Shown one piece after another: positions 16,993-25,221 of a stretch of 49,374 nt of DNA. The translations under genes were made by a program, and so were the position numbers. The DNA comes from Eubacteriales bacterium (GTDB taxonomy: Bacteria > Bacillota > Clostridia > Lachnospirales > Lachnospiraceae): assembly GCA_030524715.1 (NCBI GenBank), contig JAUNGB010000032.1, positions 1 to 49,374 on the forward strand, written 5' to 3'. Below the pieces are notes generated by a model. It worked only from the letters and a program-made list of their open reading frames with translations, searched no databases and was not told the DNA's origin. Numbering within the stretch: the first letter of the stretch is position 1; every line of letters begins with the position of its first letter.

Positions 16993-17574
16993 ATGTTTCC
17001 TGTATCTGATTTTTTGATCTATTGTTTTGTTACTGCTTACACACCGGGAGCGAATAATCTGCTGTCTATGAGTAATGCGGCGCGTCTTGGTTTTAAAAAG
17101 AGCGTTCGTTTTAATCTGGGGATTACGATGGGGTTCCTGATTGTAATGAGTGTATGCACGATTTTTAGCGGGGCTTTGTATGGGGCGCTTCCGAAAATTA
17201 AAATCTTTATGCAGGTTTTAGGAGCGGCTTATATGGTGTATCTTGCGTGGAAAGTCTGGAAAACATCCTCTGATCTTGAAATGAAAAATGGCAAAGAATC
17301 CAGTTTCCTTGCAGGTATGGTGCTGCAATTTATGAATCCCAAGATTTACATTTATGCGATTACCGCGATGTCCCTTTATATACTGCCGTTGTTTCAGTCG
17401 CCGGTCGCTTTGATCTGCTTTACCCTTATCCTGACCGTTATAGGCGCCTCCGGCTCTTACGTATGGGCGCTGTTTGGCTCTGCTTTCTGCAAATTTTTTG
17501 CCCGGCACACAAAAGCGGTCAATCTGGTTATGGCATTGCTGCTTTTGTATTGCGCGGTATCGCTGTTCTTGTGA
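16993..17574 (+). CDS. LysE/RhtB-family amino-acid exporter
   Basis: This small integral membrane protein (about 194 residues) has six predicted membrane helices. LysE-family proteins export amino acids or related compounds using the ion gradient. The family motif near the N-terminus appears as TPGANNLLSMSNAARLGFKKS, with the second half-repeat around FMNPKIYIYAI. ATG 16993 is preferred over a GTG at 16984 because GAGGTGG lies about six bases upstream. It is divergent from the cupin-XRE regulator and probably controlled by it. The substrate is unknown. Confidence 0.9.
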   Translation: MFPVSDFLIYCFVTAYTPGANNLLSMSNAARLGFKKSVRFNLGITMGFLIVMSVCTIFSGALYGALPKIKIFMQVLGAAYMVYLAWKVWKTSSDLEMKNGKESSFLAGMVLQFMNPKIYIYAITAMSLYILPLFQSPVALICFTLILTVIGASGSYVWALFGSAFCKFFARHTKAVNLVMALLLLYCAVSLFL

Positions 17575-17967
17575 ACGGGATAATCATTGCTGGATTGTGG
17601 TGATTTTAAAATTAAAGAGGAGTCGGATTTCCCCGACTCATCCAAGGATGCGTCCGCAAATACATCCCCCAATTGCTATCTATACTATACTACCCGAAAA
17701 TATGCAAGAATTATACCGTATACATTTTTGCTTGACATCATGAAAAAGATATAATAAGATTTTCCTACAGATGATGCGCGCTATAGAGAGGTCATCCGGT
17801 GTTTCAATTCTAAAACATCTTAAATAAAATTCATATCCTGTATTCCAGGAAAATTCCAATCTGTTGTTTTATGAAAATTTAGTGGAAAGTCATTGTCTGT
17901 CCGTATTGTTTTTGATATAGTTAAATCGGAGGATTTCTCTTTATAGCTTCCACGGAAAGGATGCCAT
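17575..17967. other. Intergenic region with weak terminator
   Basis: A 7-bp stem (GAGTCGG 17620-17626, CCGACTC 17633-17639) follows the LysE gene but lacks a T-run. TTGACA at 17733 and TATAAT at 17749 are too close (about 12 bases) to act together. No gene is seen in the remainder, which is AT-rich and leads into the nuclease-like gene. Confidence 0.4.
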
Positions 17968-18849
17968 ATGGAAGAAATGCAGACGACAAAAGAGAAAAAA
18001 TCAGAAACCGTGTCTCGTGCGGCCCAACATGAGGACGCCGCAATGAAAGTGATGATGCAGTTTTTTGCGGACGAACTTCTGGGGCAGTTTGGGATTGAAG
18101 GCAAGGTACAAGGCTTCGCTCCCACAGAGAATGTCTATCTGGAGCTGAAAAAACTGTATGAAGATTTCAATCTCGTCATGGAGGACGGGACATGGAAGCA
18201 CTTTGAATTTCAGAGTACGAATGAGGGAAAAGAAGGTTTGCGGCGTTTCCGCTCCTATGAGGCGGTCGCCAGCTATCAGCATGGCGTGGAAATTACTACA
18301 TATGTTTTGTATTCCGGTACGATCAAGTCTCCTGTGACAGAGTTGCGGGAGGGCGTGAATACATACCGGGTCGTGCCGATCATCATGCAGGACAGAAATG
18401 CGGATCTTCTGATTGAAAAACTGAAAGAAAAAGCAGCCGTAGGGGAAGAGATCACGAGAGCGGATCTGGTTCAGCTAACCCTGTGCCCATTGATGGCGGG
18501 AGAGACATGCCAGAAGGACCGAATCAGGGCTGCTTATGAAATCACAAAAGAAGCAGCGGGGATTTCCCCGGAGGAAAAGCGAAAGATAGAGGCGGTGATA
18601 TACACAATGGCAGACAAATTTCTGGACAATGTCAGTATGGAAGAGATTAAGGAGGCGGTCAGTATGACAAAGCTGGGACAGATGCTGGTGAATGATGGAA
18701 TCGAGAAGGGAATCGAGAAGGGAACAGAAAAAGCGAAACTGGAAAGCGCCAGAAACCTTCTGGACTTACTGGACGAAGCGACCATTGCCGAGAGGATCGG
18801 CTTATCCCTGGAAACGGTAAAAAGATTAAAAGAAGAGAACGAAAAGTAA
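17968..18849 (+). CDS. Rpn-like / PD-(D/E)XK nuclease-family protein
   Basis: This 293-residue cytoplasmic protein belongs to the broad Rpn-type group found in many copies in Lachnospiraceae. The likely nuclease core lies at about residues 20-130. The segment WKHFEFQSTNEGKEGLRRF gives the E-x-Q motif of the PD-(D/E)XK fold, and YEAVASYQHGVEITTYVLYSG follows. The C-terminal third is helical and ends in repeats (GIEKGIEKGTEKAK) and a small HTH-like tail (ATIAERIGLSLETVKRL). Such proteins have been shown to promote recombination in E. coli (RpnA), but the role here is unknown. AAAGGATG precedes the ATG. It stands alone with its own terminator. Confidence 0.7.
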   Translation: MEEMQTTKEKKSETVSRAAQHEDAAMKVMMQFFADELLGQFGIEGKVQGFAPTENVYLELKKLYEDFNLVMEDGTWKHFEFQSTNEGKEGLRRFRSYEAVASYQHGVEITTYVLYSGTIKSPVTELREGVNTYRVVPIIMQDRNADLLIEKLKEKAAVGEEITRADLVQLTLCPLMAGETCQKDRIRAAYEITKEAAGISPEEKRKIEAVIYTMADKFLDNVSMEEIKEAVSMTKLGQMLVNDGIEKGIEKGTEKAKLESARNLLDLLDEATIAERIGLSLETVKRLKEENEK

Positions 18850-18881
18850 CAACAAGAAAAATTCAACAGATTGATATGTAC

Positions 18882-18908
18882 AGGCAGGAGATTGAAGTTC
18901 TCCTGCCT
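18882..18908 (+). terminator. Terminator after the nuclease-like gene
   Basis: AGGCAGGAG (18882-18890) pairs with CTCCTGCCT (18900-18908), with a nine-base loop and TTTGACTT after it. Confidence 0.65.
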
Positions 18909-19041
18909 TTGACTTATCAGATGAGCAGCGACCTGCGCTCATGAGCATGCAGCAAAGCGGAATGCGAATGTCCGTTTTACACTTTGTAAGAATAATGAAC
19001 CGAATCCCGTTCTAAGACTTGCCCACGAGTCCTGAACTGTA

Positions 19042-20370
19042 TCAGGATTTCGGAAGCTGGCTTGTATATTGTTTTATTTTGATAATGACAAATACAGCTA
19101 CTACCAGCTCCGTGATCGGCATAGCGAACCAGATCGCGTCTGCTCCTGCCACGGCAGGCAGCAGATAAATGAGGCATCCGCTGATCACCGCCCCTCTTGC
19201 TACGGATACGATGAAGGAAGTATGTGGTTTCATCAGCGCCTGAAAATAGTAGGTGGAAAAAATATTAAGCGGCAGCAGGAGAAAGCTGATGCCATAGCTG
19301 CGGATAATGCCCGGGGCAATCGCAAGTATTTCGTCTGTTGGGGTCATAAAAATGCGGATGAACAGGTTGGGGAAAAGTTCCGCAAGCGCTGTCCAGATCA
19401 GGCCAAATACGGCTGCCGTTCCTAATGCGTATTTTAAGATCTGGCTGATCCGCTTCCCTTTACCGGCGCCGAAATTCGTTGAAATGATCGGCTGGGACGC
19501 CTGCCCGATGCTGTAGGCGCAGCACTGGACAAAGGTACTGATATTAATGATAATACCGTAAACAGACAATGCGTTTGTGCCGAGATATTTCAAAATCTGC
19601 CGGTTAAAGAGCATAGTCAGTATTCCCATTGCCACGTCGATAAAGAATGTGGAAAAACCGGTCACACTGATAGTCTTCAATTTGGAAAACAGGTTTGTTG
19701 GTTTTTCTAACCGCAGCGTGTTCCGTTTGCTCCGGAAATGGGTAAGCATCATCAACAGAGAAAATACGGAACCCATGGCGGTAGCAAGCCCGGCGCCCAT
19801 GATCCCCATATTCAGGACGAACACAAAGAAATAATCTCCGAATACATTGAAAATCCCTCCAAACAGGACTGATTTGGTGGCCAGTCCCGGATTTCCGTCG
19901 TTACGCAGAAAAGCCGCCAGCATCTGTGTAAATAAAAAACTTGGAGCCACAAATTTTACCGGGAGCAGGTAGCTTTTGGCTAAGGGAAGCAAGGTTTCTT
20001 CCGCCCCGAATAACTTCAATAAGCCGGTATCGAAAAAAATAATGCCGATCCAGGAAATGGCGGCCAGTATCACAACGCCGATCAAAGCGGCGGTAAAATA
20101 TTCGTTCGACGCTTTCCGGTTGTTTTCCGATCGGCCCCGCAGGGTGGAAAAAAGCACGGAGCCGCCGATTCCCATCAGGAGTCCCAGGCTGTATATGATA
20201 TTCCAGATGGGAGCGACAACGGCAAGGGCCGCGGTACCGTTCGGTCCCTGGTACTGGCCGACCATCGCCATATCCACGACGCCATAAATAGAAGAGATCA
20301 GCGCGCTGCCAAAGGCTGCGGCCAGATACTTAAAATACATAGACTTGATATTACCTGTGAGAAAATCCAT
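19042..20370 (-). CDS. MATE-family efflux transporter
   Basis: This is a twelve-helix membrane pump of 442 residues that exports drugs or metabolites using Na+ or H+. The N-terminal half begins NIKSMYFKYLAAAFGSALI and has the MATE features VDMAMVGQYQG and MGIGGSVLFSTLRGR. The second half repeats the fold from about residue 235 (FFIDVAMGILTMLFN, then ASQPIISTNFGAGKGKRI). AAGGAGG lies eight bases before the ATG. The gene is preceded by a consensus promoter and a leader ending in a terminator-like hairpin, so expression is probably attenuated. It is divergent from an AraC regulator, the likely controller. Confidence 0.93.
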   Translation of the reverse strand: MDFLTGNIKSMYFKYLAAAFGSALISSIYGVVDMAMVGQYQGPNGTAALAVVAPIWNIIYSLGLLMGIGGSVLFSTLRGRSENNRKASNEYFTAALIGVVILAAISWIGIIFFDTGLLKLFGAEETLLPLAKSYLLPVKFVAPSFLFTQMLAAFLRNDGNPGLATKSVLFGGIFNVFGDYFFVFVLNMGIMGAGLATAMGSVFSLLMMLTHFRSKRNTLRLEKPTNLFSKLKTISVTGFSTFFIDVAMGILTMLFNRQILKYLGTNALSVYGIIINISTFVQCCAYSIGQASQPIISTNFGAGKGKRISQILKYALGTAAVFGLIWTALAELFPNLFIRIFMTPTDEILAIAPGIIRSYGISFLLLPLNIFSTYYFQALMKPHTSFIVSVARGAVISGCLIYLLPAVAGADAIWFAMPITELVVAVFVIIKIKQYTSQLPKS

Positions 20371-20487
20371 ACTGCATCCTCCTTATAATAAAAATAAAAA
20401 AGGCCGGATAAAGTCTTACAGGCATCGCAGCCTGTTGCCTTATCCAGCCTATCATTTCTAAAGAATGATATGCCCTCCGAGCAAGCC
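20371..20487 (-). promoter_or_regulatory. Attenuator-like leader of the MATE gene
   Basis: From the predicted start near 20487 the leader forms a small hairpin (TATCATT / AATGATA) and then a strong terminator. The terminator pairs GGCTGGATAA (plus-strand 20440-20449) with TTATCCGGCC (20402-20411), with an inner ACAGGC/GCCTGT stem, followed by TTTTTTATTTTT. Only about 17 bases remain to the ribosome site. A full intrinsic terminator inside a 5' leader means regulated read-through. The first hairpin and terminator share a GG-C region that could be exclusive. I could not match it to a named riboswitch class. Confidence 0.65.
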
Positions 20488-20492
20488 TCTTC

Positions 20493-20521
20493 AGCATACA
20501 GTATTAAATCGGATTTGTCAA
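20493..20521 (-). promoter_or_regulatory. Promoter of the MATE gene
   Basis: TTGACA (20516-20521) and TATGCT (20493-20498) on the minus strand are 17 bases apart. The 22-bp direct repeats begin three bases upstream of the -35. Confidence 0.75.
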
Positions 20522-20523
20522 CC

Positions 20524-20566
20524 TATTTCGAAGGATATTTTAGGATATTTCGAAGGATATTTTAGG
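20524..20566. repeat. Two 21-bp direct repeats between divergent promoters
   Basis: A 21-bp unit containing TTTCGAAGGATATTTTAGG occurs at 20524-20544 and again at 20546-20566, a 22-bp period or two helical turns. Each copy holds the palindrome TTCGAA. The pair sits exactly between the -35 boxes of the MATE and AraC promoters, the classic place for an AraC activator. Confidence 0.8.
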
Positions 20567-20595
20567 TATACAAGCTGCTTTTTTCAAGGTATAAT
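20567..20595 (+). promoter_or_regulatory. Promoter of the AraC-type regulator
   Basis: TATACA (20567-20572) and TATAAT (20590-20595) are 17 bases apart. The weak -35 abuts the direct repeats, as expected of an activator-dependent or autoregulated promoter. Confidence 0.55.
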
Positions 20596-20675
20596 GAAAA
20601 ATAACGCCTGATAAATATATTGATATTACAAATACGCTTTATTATGAATTGAGGACAGAGGAAAATAAGCCGTCT

Positions 20676-21458
20676 ATGGATGAATTAGGGAAGAGAAACG
20701 GAATTGAAGAATTGGATATTGCCCAGGCGAAGAGTCAGGTATCAGAGGTGATTTTTCAGCGGCAGGAATGGGAGCTTCCCCATAATCCTTACGACCAGGA
20801 GCTGCGGGAAATGGACAGTATCCGCCGCGGAGATGTAGAAATGCTTAAGCAGAGTCTGTCTGAAGCCTACCGGGGAGAGATAGGGCAGCTTGCCAGAGAC
20901 CCGATAAGGCAGGCAAAAAATATTGCCATATGCGTTATCACACTTGCATCCCGTGCCGCCATTGAGGGAGGAATGCTTCCGGAAGAGGCTTTTTCAATGG
21001 TAGACGGATACATTTTGAAGATCGAAGATATGGACAATTCTGTGAAAATTCAGGTCATGGCGCGTCAGGCTGAATACCAGTTTGCGGAGCGTGTGGCGGA
21101 AATCCATGAAAATACTCAGAAAAATGAACTTGTGGAAAGAACCAAAAATTATATTTTCCAAAATCTCCACAGTGAAATAATCATAGGGGAGATTGGCAGG
21201 AAGATCGGAGTGAATACCAGCTATCTTTCCAATCTGTTCCATAAAACAGAAGGAATTACCATTCAGCAGTACATCCGCAGGGAAAAGATCCGCCTTGCGG
21301 AAAATATGCTTCGCTACTCTGAGTATGATTCGAAGGAAATTGCTAATTACTTGTCTTTTTGTTCCCAGAGCTATTTTGGAAGCGTTTTTAAGGAGCATAC
21401 CGGTATGAGCCCTGTAAAGTACAGAAATAAATACGGAAGAAGAAAGGAAACAAAATAA
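20676..21458 (+). CDS. AraC-family transcriptional regulator
   Basis: The protein (about 260 residues) ends in a two-HTH AraC domain (about 160-258). The first HTH reads EIGRKIGVNTSYLSNLFHKTEG and the second EIANYLSFCSQSYFGSVFKEHTGMSP. The middle part (LREMDSIRRGDVEMLKQSL, CVITLASRAAIEGGMLPEEAFS) matches a helical domain common in Lachnospiraceae regulators of about 400 residues that also carry an N-terminal cupin-like domain, which is missing here. The start is uncertain. ATG 20676 has AGAGGA at a rather long 13 bases; a TTG at 20649 lacks a ribosome site. It probably controls the divergent MATE pump through the direct repeats, and possibly the beta-galactosidase downstream. Confidence 0.85.
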   Translation: MDELGKRNGIEELDIAQAKSQVSEVIFQRQEWELPHNPYDQELREMDSIRRGDVEMLKQSLSEAYRGEIGQLARDPIRQAKNIAICVITLASRAAIEGGMLPEEAFSMVDGYILKIEDMDNSVKIQVMARQAEYQFAERVAEIHENTQKNELVERTKNYIFQNLHSEIIIGEIGRKIGVNTSYLSNLFHKTEGITIQQYIRREKIRLAENMLRYSEYDSKEIANYLSFCSQSYFGSVFKEHTGMSPVKYRNKYGRRKETK

Positions 21459-21527
21459 AACAGTATAGAGAACAAAATAAAAAGAGAAAATACAGGATAA
21501 AAAACAAAATAAACGATATTTACCTAA

Positions 21528-21560
21528 AACAAATGATATAATATGCAGAGAATATTTGTT
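21528..21560 (+). promoter_or_regulatory. Extended -10 promoter and dyad upstream of the beta-galactosidase
   Basis: TGATATAAT (21534-21542) is an extended -10. A perfect 7-bp inverted repeat, AACAAAT (21528-21534) and ATTTGTT (21554-21560), brackets it, so a repressor or activator could bind across the start site. No convincing -35 is seen. Confidence 0.5.
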
Positions 21561-21602
21561 AAGATAAATCCATAATAAAACAAATACGGGAGGATTTTTA
21601 AA

Positions 21603-23612
21603 ATGAAAGAACTTCTTTTCGGAGCAGCATATTATGATGAATATATGCCGTATGACCGTCTGGATCAGGATATTGCCATGATGAAAAAAGCCGGTATTAA
21701 CACAGTAAGAATCGCGGAGTCCACATGGAGCACCTGCGAGCCTCAGGAGGGCGTCTTTGATTTCTCGCATGTGGAAAGGGTGATGGACGCCATGGAGCAG
21801 GCCGGGATCCATGTGATCATCGGAACTCCCACCTATGCCGTCCCTACATGGATGGTAAAATCCCATCCGGATGTGATCGCGGAGACTATACATGGAAGGG
21901 GAATTTACGGTGCACGCCAGATCATGGATATTACCCATCCTGTATATCTTTTTTATGCGGAACGTATTATTCGTGAGTTAATGAAGCGTACTGCGCACAG
22001 GAAATGTGTGATCGGTTTTCAGGTAGATAATGAAACAAAATATTACGGGACCGCCGGAAAAAATGTTCAGGAAAGATTTGTAAAATATCTGCGCAGAAAA
22101 TTTAATAATGACCTGGACGCGATGAACTATGAGTTTGGCCTGGATTACTGGAGTAACCGGATTAATGCATGGGAAGATTTTCCGGATGTACGCGGAACGA
22201 TCAATGGAAGCCTTGGCGCGGAGTTCGAGAAATTCCAGAGAACACTGGTTGATGAATTTTTAAGCTGGCAGGCGGATATTGTGAATGAATACCGCAGAGA
22301 GGATCAGTTTATCACACATAATTTTGACTTTGACTGGCGGGGATATTCCTATGGAGTACAGCCGGATGTGAATCAGTATCATGCTTCCAGATGTCTGACA
22401 ATTGCCGGTACGGACATTTATCATCCCTCCCAGGACGCGCTGACAGGTACGGAAATTGCATTCGGAGGCGATTTGACCCGCTCCCTGAAGCAGGACAATT
22501 ATCTGGTTATGGAGACAGAAGCACAGGGATTTCCCGCATGGACTCCTTATAAGGGCCAGTTAAGGCTGCAGGCATACAGCCATCTGGCCAGCGGCTCCAA
22601 TAGTGTGATGTATTGGCACTGGCATTCCATCCATAATTCCCTGGAAACCTATTGGAAAGGACTTTTAAGCCATGATTTTCAGGAAAATGCCACTTACCGC
22701 GAGGCCTGTGTGATCGGCAGGGAGTTTTCAGAAATCGGAAGCCGTCTTGTGAATCTGAAAAAGAAGAATGATGTGGCCATTCTTGTGAGCAACGAGGCTT
22801 TAACTGCACTGAAATGGTTCGGAATCCAGGCAATGGTAGGTGAAAATAATGGAATCGGGTATAATGATGTGGTACGCTGGATTTATGATGCGCTGTACCA
22901 GATGAATATAGAGTGTGATTTCATATGGCCGGAATCAGAGGATTTAAACCGGTATAAGGCTATTTTTGTTCCGGCTTTGTATGCGGCGCCGGATTCGCTT
23001 CTGGAGAAGCTGAAGCAGTATGTGACTGATGGCGGAACCCTGGCGGCTACCTTTAAAACGGCATTTGCCAATGAGAGTGTTAAGGTAAGCTATGAGGTAC
23101 AGCCCCATATTCTGAATAACTGCTTTGGCGTGAAATATCACCAGTTTGCTTTTCCGAAAAATGTGGGATTGTCCGGAAGCGTTATTGGAGAAAATACTGA
23201 TGCGGAAGCGAAAGTTTTTATGGAACTGTTAATATCGGAGGGAGCAGAGGTACTGGCTTCCTACAAGCATTATAACTGGAAGGATTACGCTGCGATCACC
23301 AAAAATCATTTCGGCAGGGGAACAGCCGTGTATCTGGGCTGTATGACAGATCAGAATACCCTGAAAGCAGTGATCACAGATGTTCTTCGGAGCGCACAGG
23401 TTGCGATACCTGAATGCAATTATCCTGTTATTGTGCGGAAAGGAACCAATGATTTCGGTAAGAATGTGAGGTACTTTTTAAATTACTCAGCCGAGGTGCA
23501 GAAGGCGCCATACCTCTATGGAAACAGCGTGGAGCTGTTATCAGGGAAGAGGATAGAAAGCGGAGAAATCATGGAGATTCCGGCCTGGGATTTAAAAATT
23601 ATCGAGGAATAA
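21603..23612 (+). CDS. GH42 beta-galactosidase
   Basis: GH42 enzymes hydrolyse terminal beta-galactosides of oligosaccharides. The 669-residue protein has the TIM-barrel catalytic domain first (about 1-390), with acid/base E144 in GFQVDNETKYYG and nucleophile E304 in YLVMETEAQGFPAWTP. The trimerisation domain (about 390-600) begins VAILVSNEALTALKWFG and a small beta domain completes the protein. There is no signal peptide, so it works on imported sugars. GGGAGGAT precedes the ATG. It follows the AraC gene by 144 bases and has its own promoter. It lies beside a GH5 gene and an ABC sugar importer, which suggests use of galactose-containing plant or host glycans. Confidence 0.95.
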   Translation: MKELLFGAAYYDEYMPYDRLDQDIAMMKKAGINTVRIAESTWSTCEPQEGVFDFSHVERVMDAMEQAGIHVIIGTPTYAVPTWMVKSHPDVIAETIHGRGIYGARQIMDITHPVYLFYAERIIRELMKRTAHRKCVIGFQVDNETKYYGTAGKNVQERFVKYLRRKFNNDLDAMNYEFGLDYWSNRINAWEDFPDVRGTINGSLGAEFEKFQRTLVDEFLSWQADIVNEYRREDQFITHNFDFDWRGYSYGVQPDVNQYHASRCLTIAGTDIYHPSQDALTGTEIAFGGDLTRSLKQDNYLVMETEAQGFPAWTPYKGQLRLQAYSHLASGSNSVMYWHWHSIHNSLETYWKGLLSHDFQENATYREACVIGREFSEIGSRLVNLKKKNDVAILVSNEALTALKWFGIQAMVGENNGIGYNDVVRWIYDALYQMNIECDFIWPESEDLNRYKAIFVPALYAAPDSLLEKLKQYVTDGGTLAATFKTAFANESVKVSYEVQPHILNNCFGVKYHQFAFPKNVGLSGSVIGENTDAEAKVFMELLISEGAEVLASYKHYNWKDYAAITKNHFGRGTAVYLGCMTDQNTLKAVITDVLRSAQVAIPECNYPVIVRKGTNDFGKNVRYFLNYSAEVQKAPYLYGNSVELLSGKRIESGEIMEIPAWDLKIIEE

Positions 23613-23907
23613 TAATCTTTACGTATCGTATCCGCATCACAGTTACTGCTCGCAGGTTAGCTTACATTACATTAGAAAAAGAAAGGTATAGATTTATCCG
23701 GAGGATAGGTATTGTACTATTTTGCCTATCGTTCCTTTGTGCCCTCGCGGAGAGTATATCAGATGGGGGATTGACTCCCACCATTGATATGAATTTGTTA
23801 TTCACTGCCTATAGAGGCGGGAGCCATCTCACATCTGATATAATGACTTTGCGTTCATGGTAATTAAACATCGGAAACCGACTGCAGGAAAATAGAACAG
23901 GTATTTT
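23613..23907. other. Convergent intergenic region with palindromic element
   Basis: The region separates the converging GH42 and GH5 genes. Its centre holds the inverted repeat at 23755-23842. No gene is visible. GTTACTGCTCGCAGG near 23651 resembles half of the GTTACTG palindrome family. Confidence 0.45.
23755..23842. repeat. Inverted-repeat element, TATATCAGATG family
   Basis: TATATCAGATG (23755-23765) and CATCTGATATA (23832-23842) are perfect 11-bp terminal inverted repeats. The similarity continues inward with one gap (GACTCCCACC versus GGCTCCCGCC). Single-arm relatives lie at 32420-32461 and 43350-43400. Here two arms face each other, making an 88-base foldback that could stop transcripts from both converging genes. 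Confidence 0.7.
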
Positions 23908-24999
23908 TTATATATGGTTGTTGGAAATGACAGCTTTCAGAAGTTTTTCTGAAACAATCTCTCTGTTCAATGTCAGAAGTCCGAAATCCAGTGCCTTATA
24001 GTTCCACAGTGCATGCCCGATTTTATTTGTGTCTAAAATTGATATTAAATCATTAATCCATTTGACAGCTTCGGCTGGTGGTGCTGAGTCAATAACACCG
24101 AATTCTCCACAATAAAGCTGGCGGCCTGAATATTGTGTGAAATTAATAGCGTTTTTCAAAAGCCTTATCATAAGCTCCCGGTCATTGTTAGTTTCGGAGG
24201 CCACAAGAGAATATTTTATCTGATATTTAGGATGCTTTTTCAAATACTGTACAAAATCAGAAATATCACCCGGGTATGTGACTGTTTGATTGTATTCTTT
24301 CATTTCTTCAGAAAAATGAGCCTTCTGATGGGTAAACACCTGTGGATCGTAATAATGAAAATTATAGAAAACAAAAGGATCCTCAATCAGGTAAAGCTGA
24401 TTGAGATAAGCCACGCTGTTTTGGCAGTTACTTCCTACCAAAATCGGACGTTTTTCATCAATCATCCGTATTCTTTTTATTGCTTCCTTATACATTCTGT
24501 TCCAGAGATATCCGGTTGCGTCAGAAACTTCATTTAAAAGTTCGAACATTAAAACAATATTGCCTGCGTCTGTATTTGCTATATCTTGAAAATGCTCTGT
24601 TAGTTGTTCCCAAATAGAAAAGAAATTTTTTTGAAGTTCTTTATCCGTAAGAAGAGGCATGGGAACATCCATGGCTCCGTATATATTTCCCCATAAGTCA
24701 TGAAGATCAAGAATCAGATTAAGATGATGTTTTTTACACCAGCTTACACAAGTATCTATGTAAGATAAAACATTATCTTTAATCTGTAAGGTTTTAGGAT
24801 CAAAAAGAAGATAGCCGCTTACAGGAAGCCTTACATGGTCAAACCCCCAATCTGCAATTTGGCTGATATCTGTTTCTGTGATAAAAGAAGTAAAATGTCT
24901 TTCTAAGCTTGCTTCTGTGAGAGGCTGCTCTGCGAGAAATTCATACTGAGACAGCCAGCCGCCAATATTGATTCCATTATGAAACTTTGTGTATAGCAT
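23908..24999 (-). CDS. GH5-family glycosidase (cellulase family)
   Basis: This retaining endo- or exo-acting beta-glycosidase has a TIM-barrel fold and 363 residues. The acid/base is E157 in FELLNEVS and the nucleophile E299 in YCGEFGV. Other family features are NIGGWLSQYEFL at the N-terminus, DHVRLPVSG (about 54-62), ILDLHDLWG (about 96-104) and HYY near 215. No signal peptide or carbohydrate-binding module is present, so it is cytoplasmic and probably trims oligosaccharides taken up by the neighbouring ABC importer. GGGGG ahead of the ATG is the ribosome site. It is divergent from the importer operon, and both probably answer to the same YesN regulator. Confidence 0.9.
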   Translation of the reverse strand: MLYTKFHNGINIGGWLSQYEFLAEQPLTEASLERHFTSFITETDISQIADWGFDHVRLPVSGYLLFDPKTLQIKDNVLSYIDTCVSWCKKHHLNLILDLHDLWGNIYGAMDVPMPLLTDKELQKNFFSIWEQLTEHFQDIANTDAGNIVLMFELLNEVSDATGYLWNRMYKEAIKRIRMIDEKRPILVGSNCQNSVAYLNQLYLIEDPFVFYNFHYYDPQVFTHQKAHFSEEMKEYNQTVTYPGDISDFVQYLKKHPKYQIKYSLVASETNNDRELMIRLLKNAINFTQYSGRQLYCGEFGVIDSAPPAEAVKWINDLISILDTNKIGHALWNYKALDFGLLTLNREIVSEKLLKAVISNNHI

Positions 25000-25221
25000 T
25001 ACTGTATACCCCCTTCTTATGTTCTATGTTAAAAAGAATAATAAAAAGCCGACAGGAATGTCATTGTAATAATTCCAGAGAATAAGTGGAAGATTTAGTT
25101 ATCAGACAAATAAAACATTCCGGATTTCTAAAAAATACAGTAATTGTGACGGATTTATTAGGTTTTGCATTAAGTTTGGGAAATGTTATTCTTGGAATAT
25201 CAAAAAAAGAGGGGTGATAAG

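Noticed and set aside
17733-17754. TTGACA followed by TATAAT before the nuclease-like gene
   Set aside because: Spacer is only about 12 bases, too short for sigma-A.
20371-20500. Possible upstream peptide reading through the MATE leader
   Set aside because: Its ATG lies within the -10 hexamer, so the start codon would not be on the transcript.
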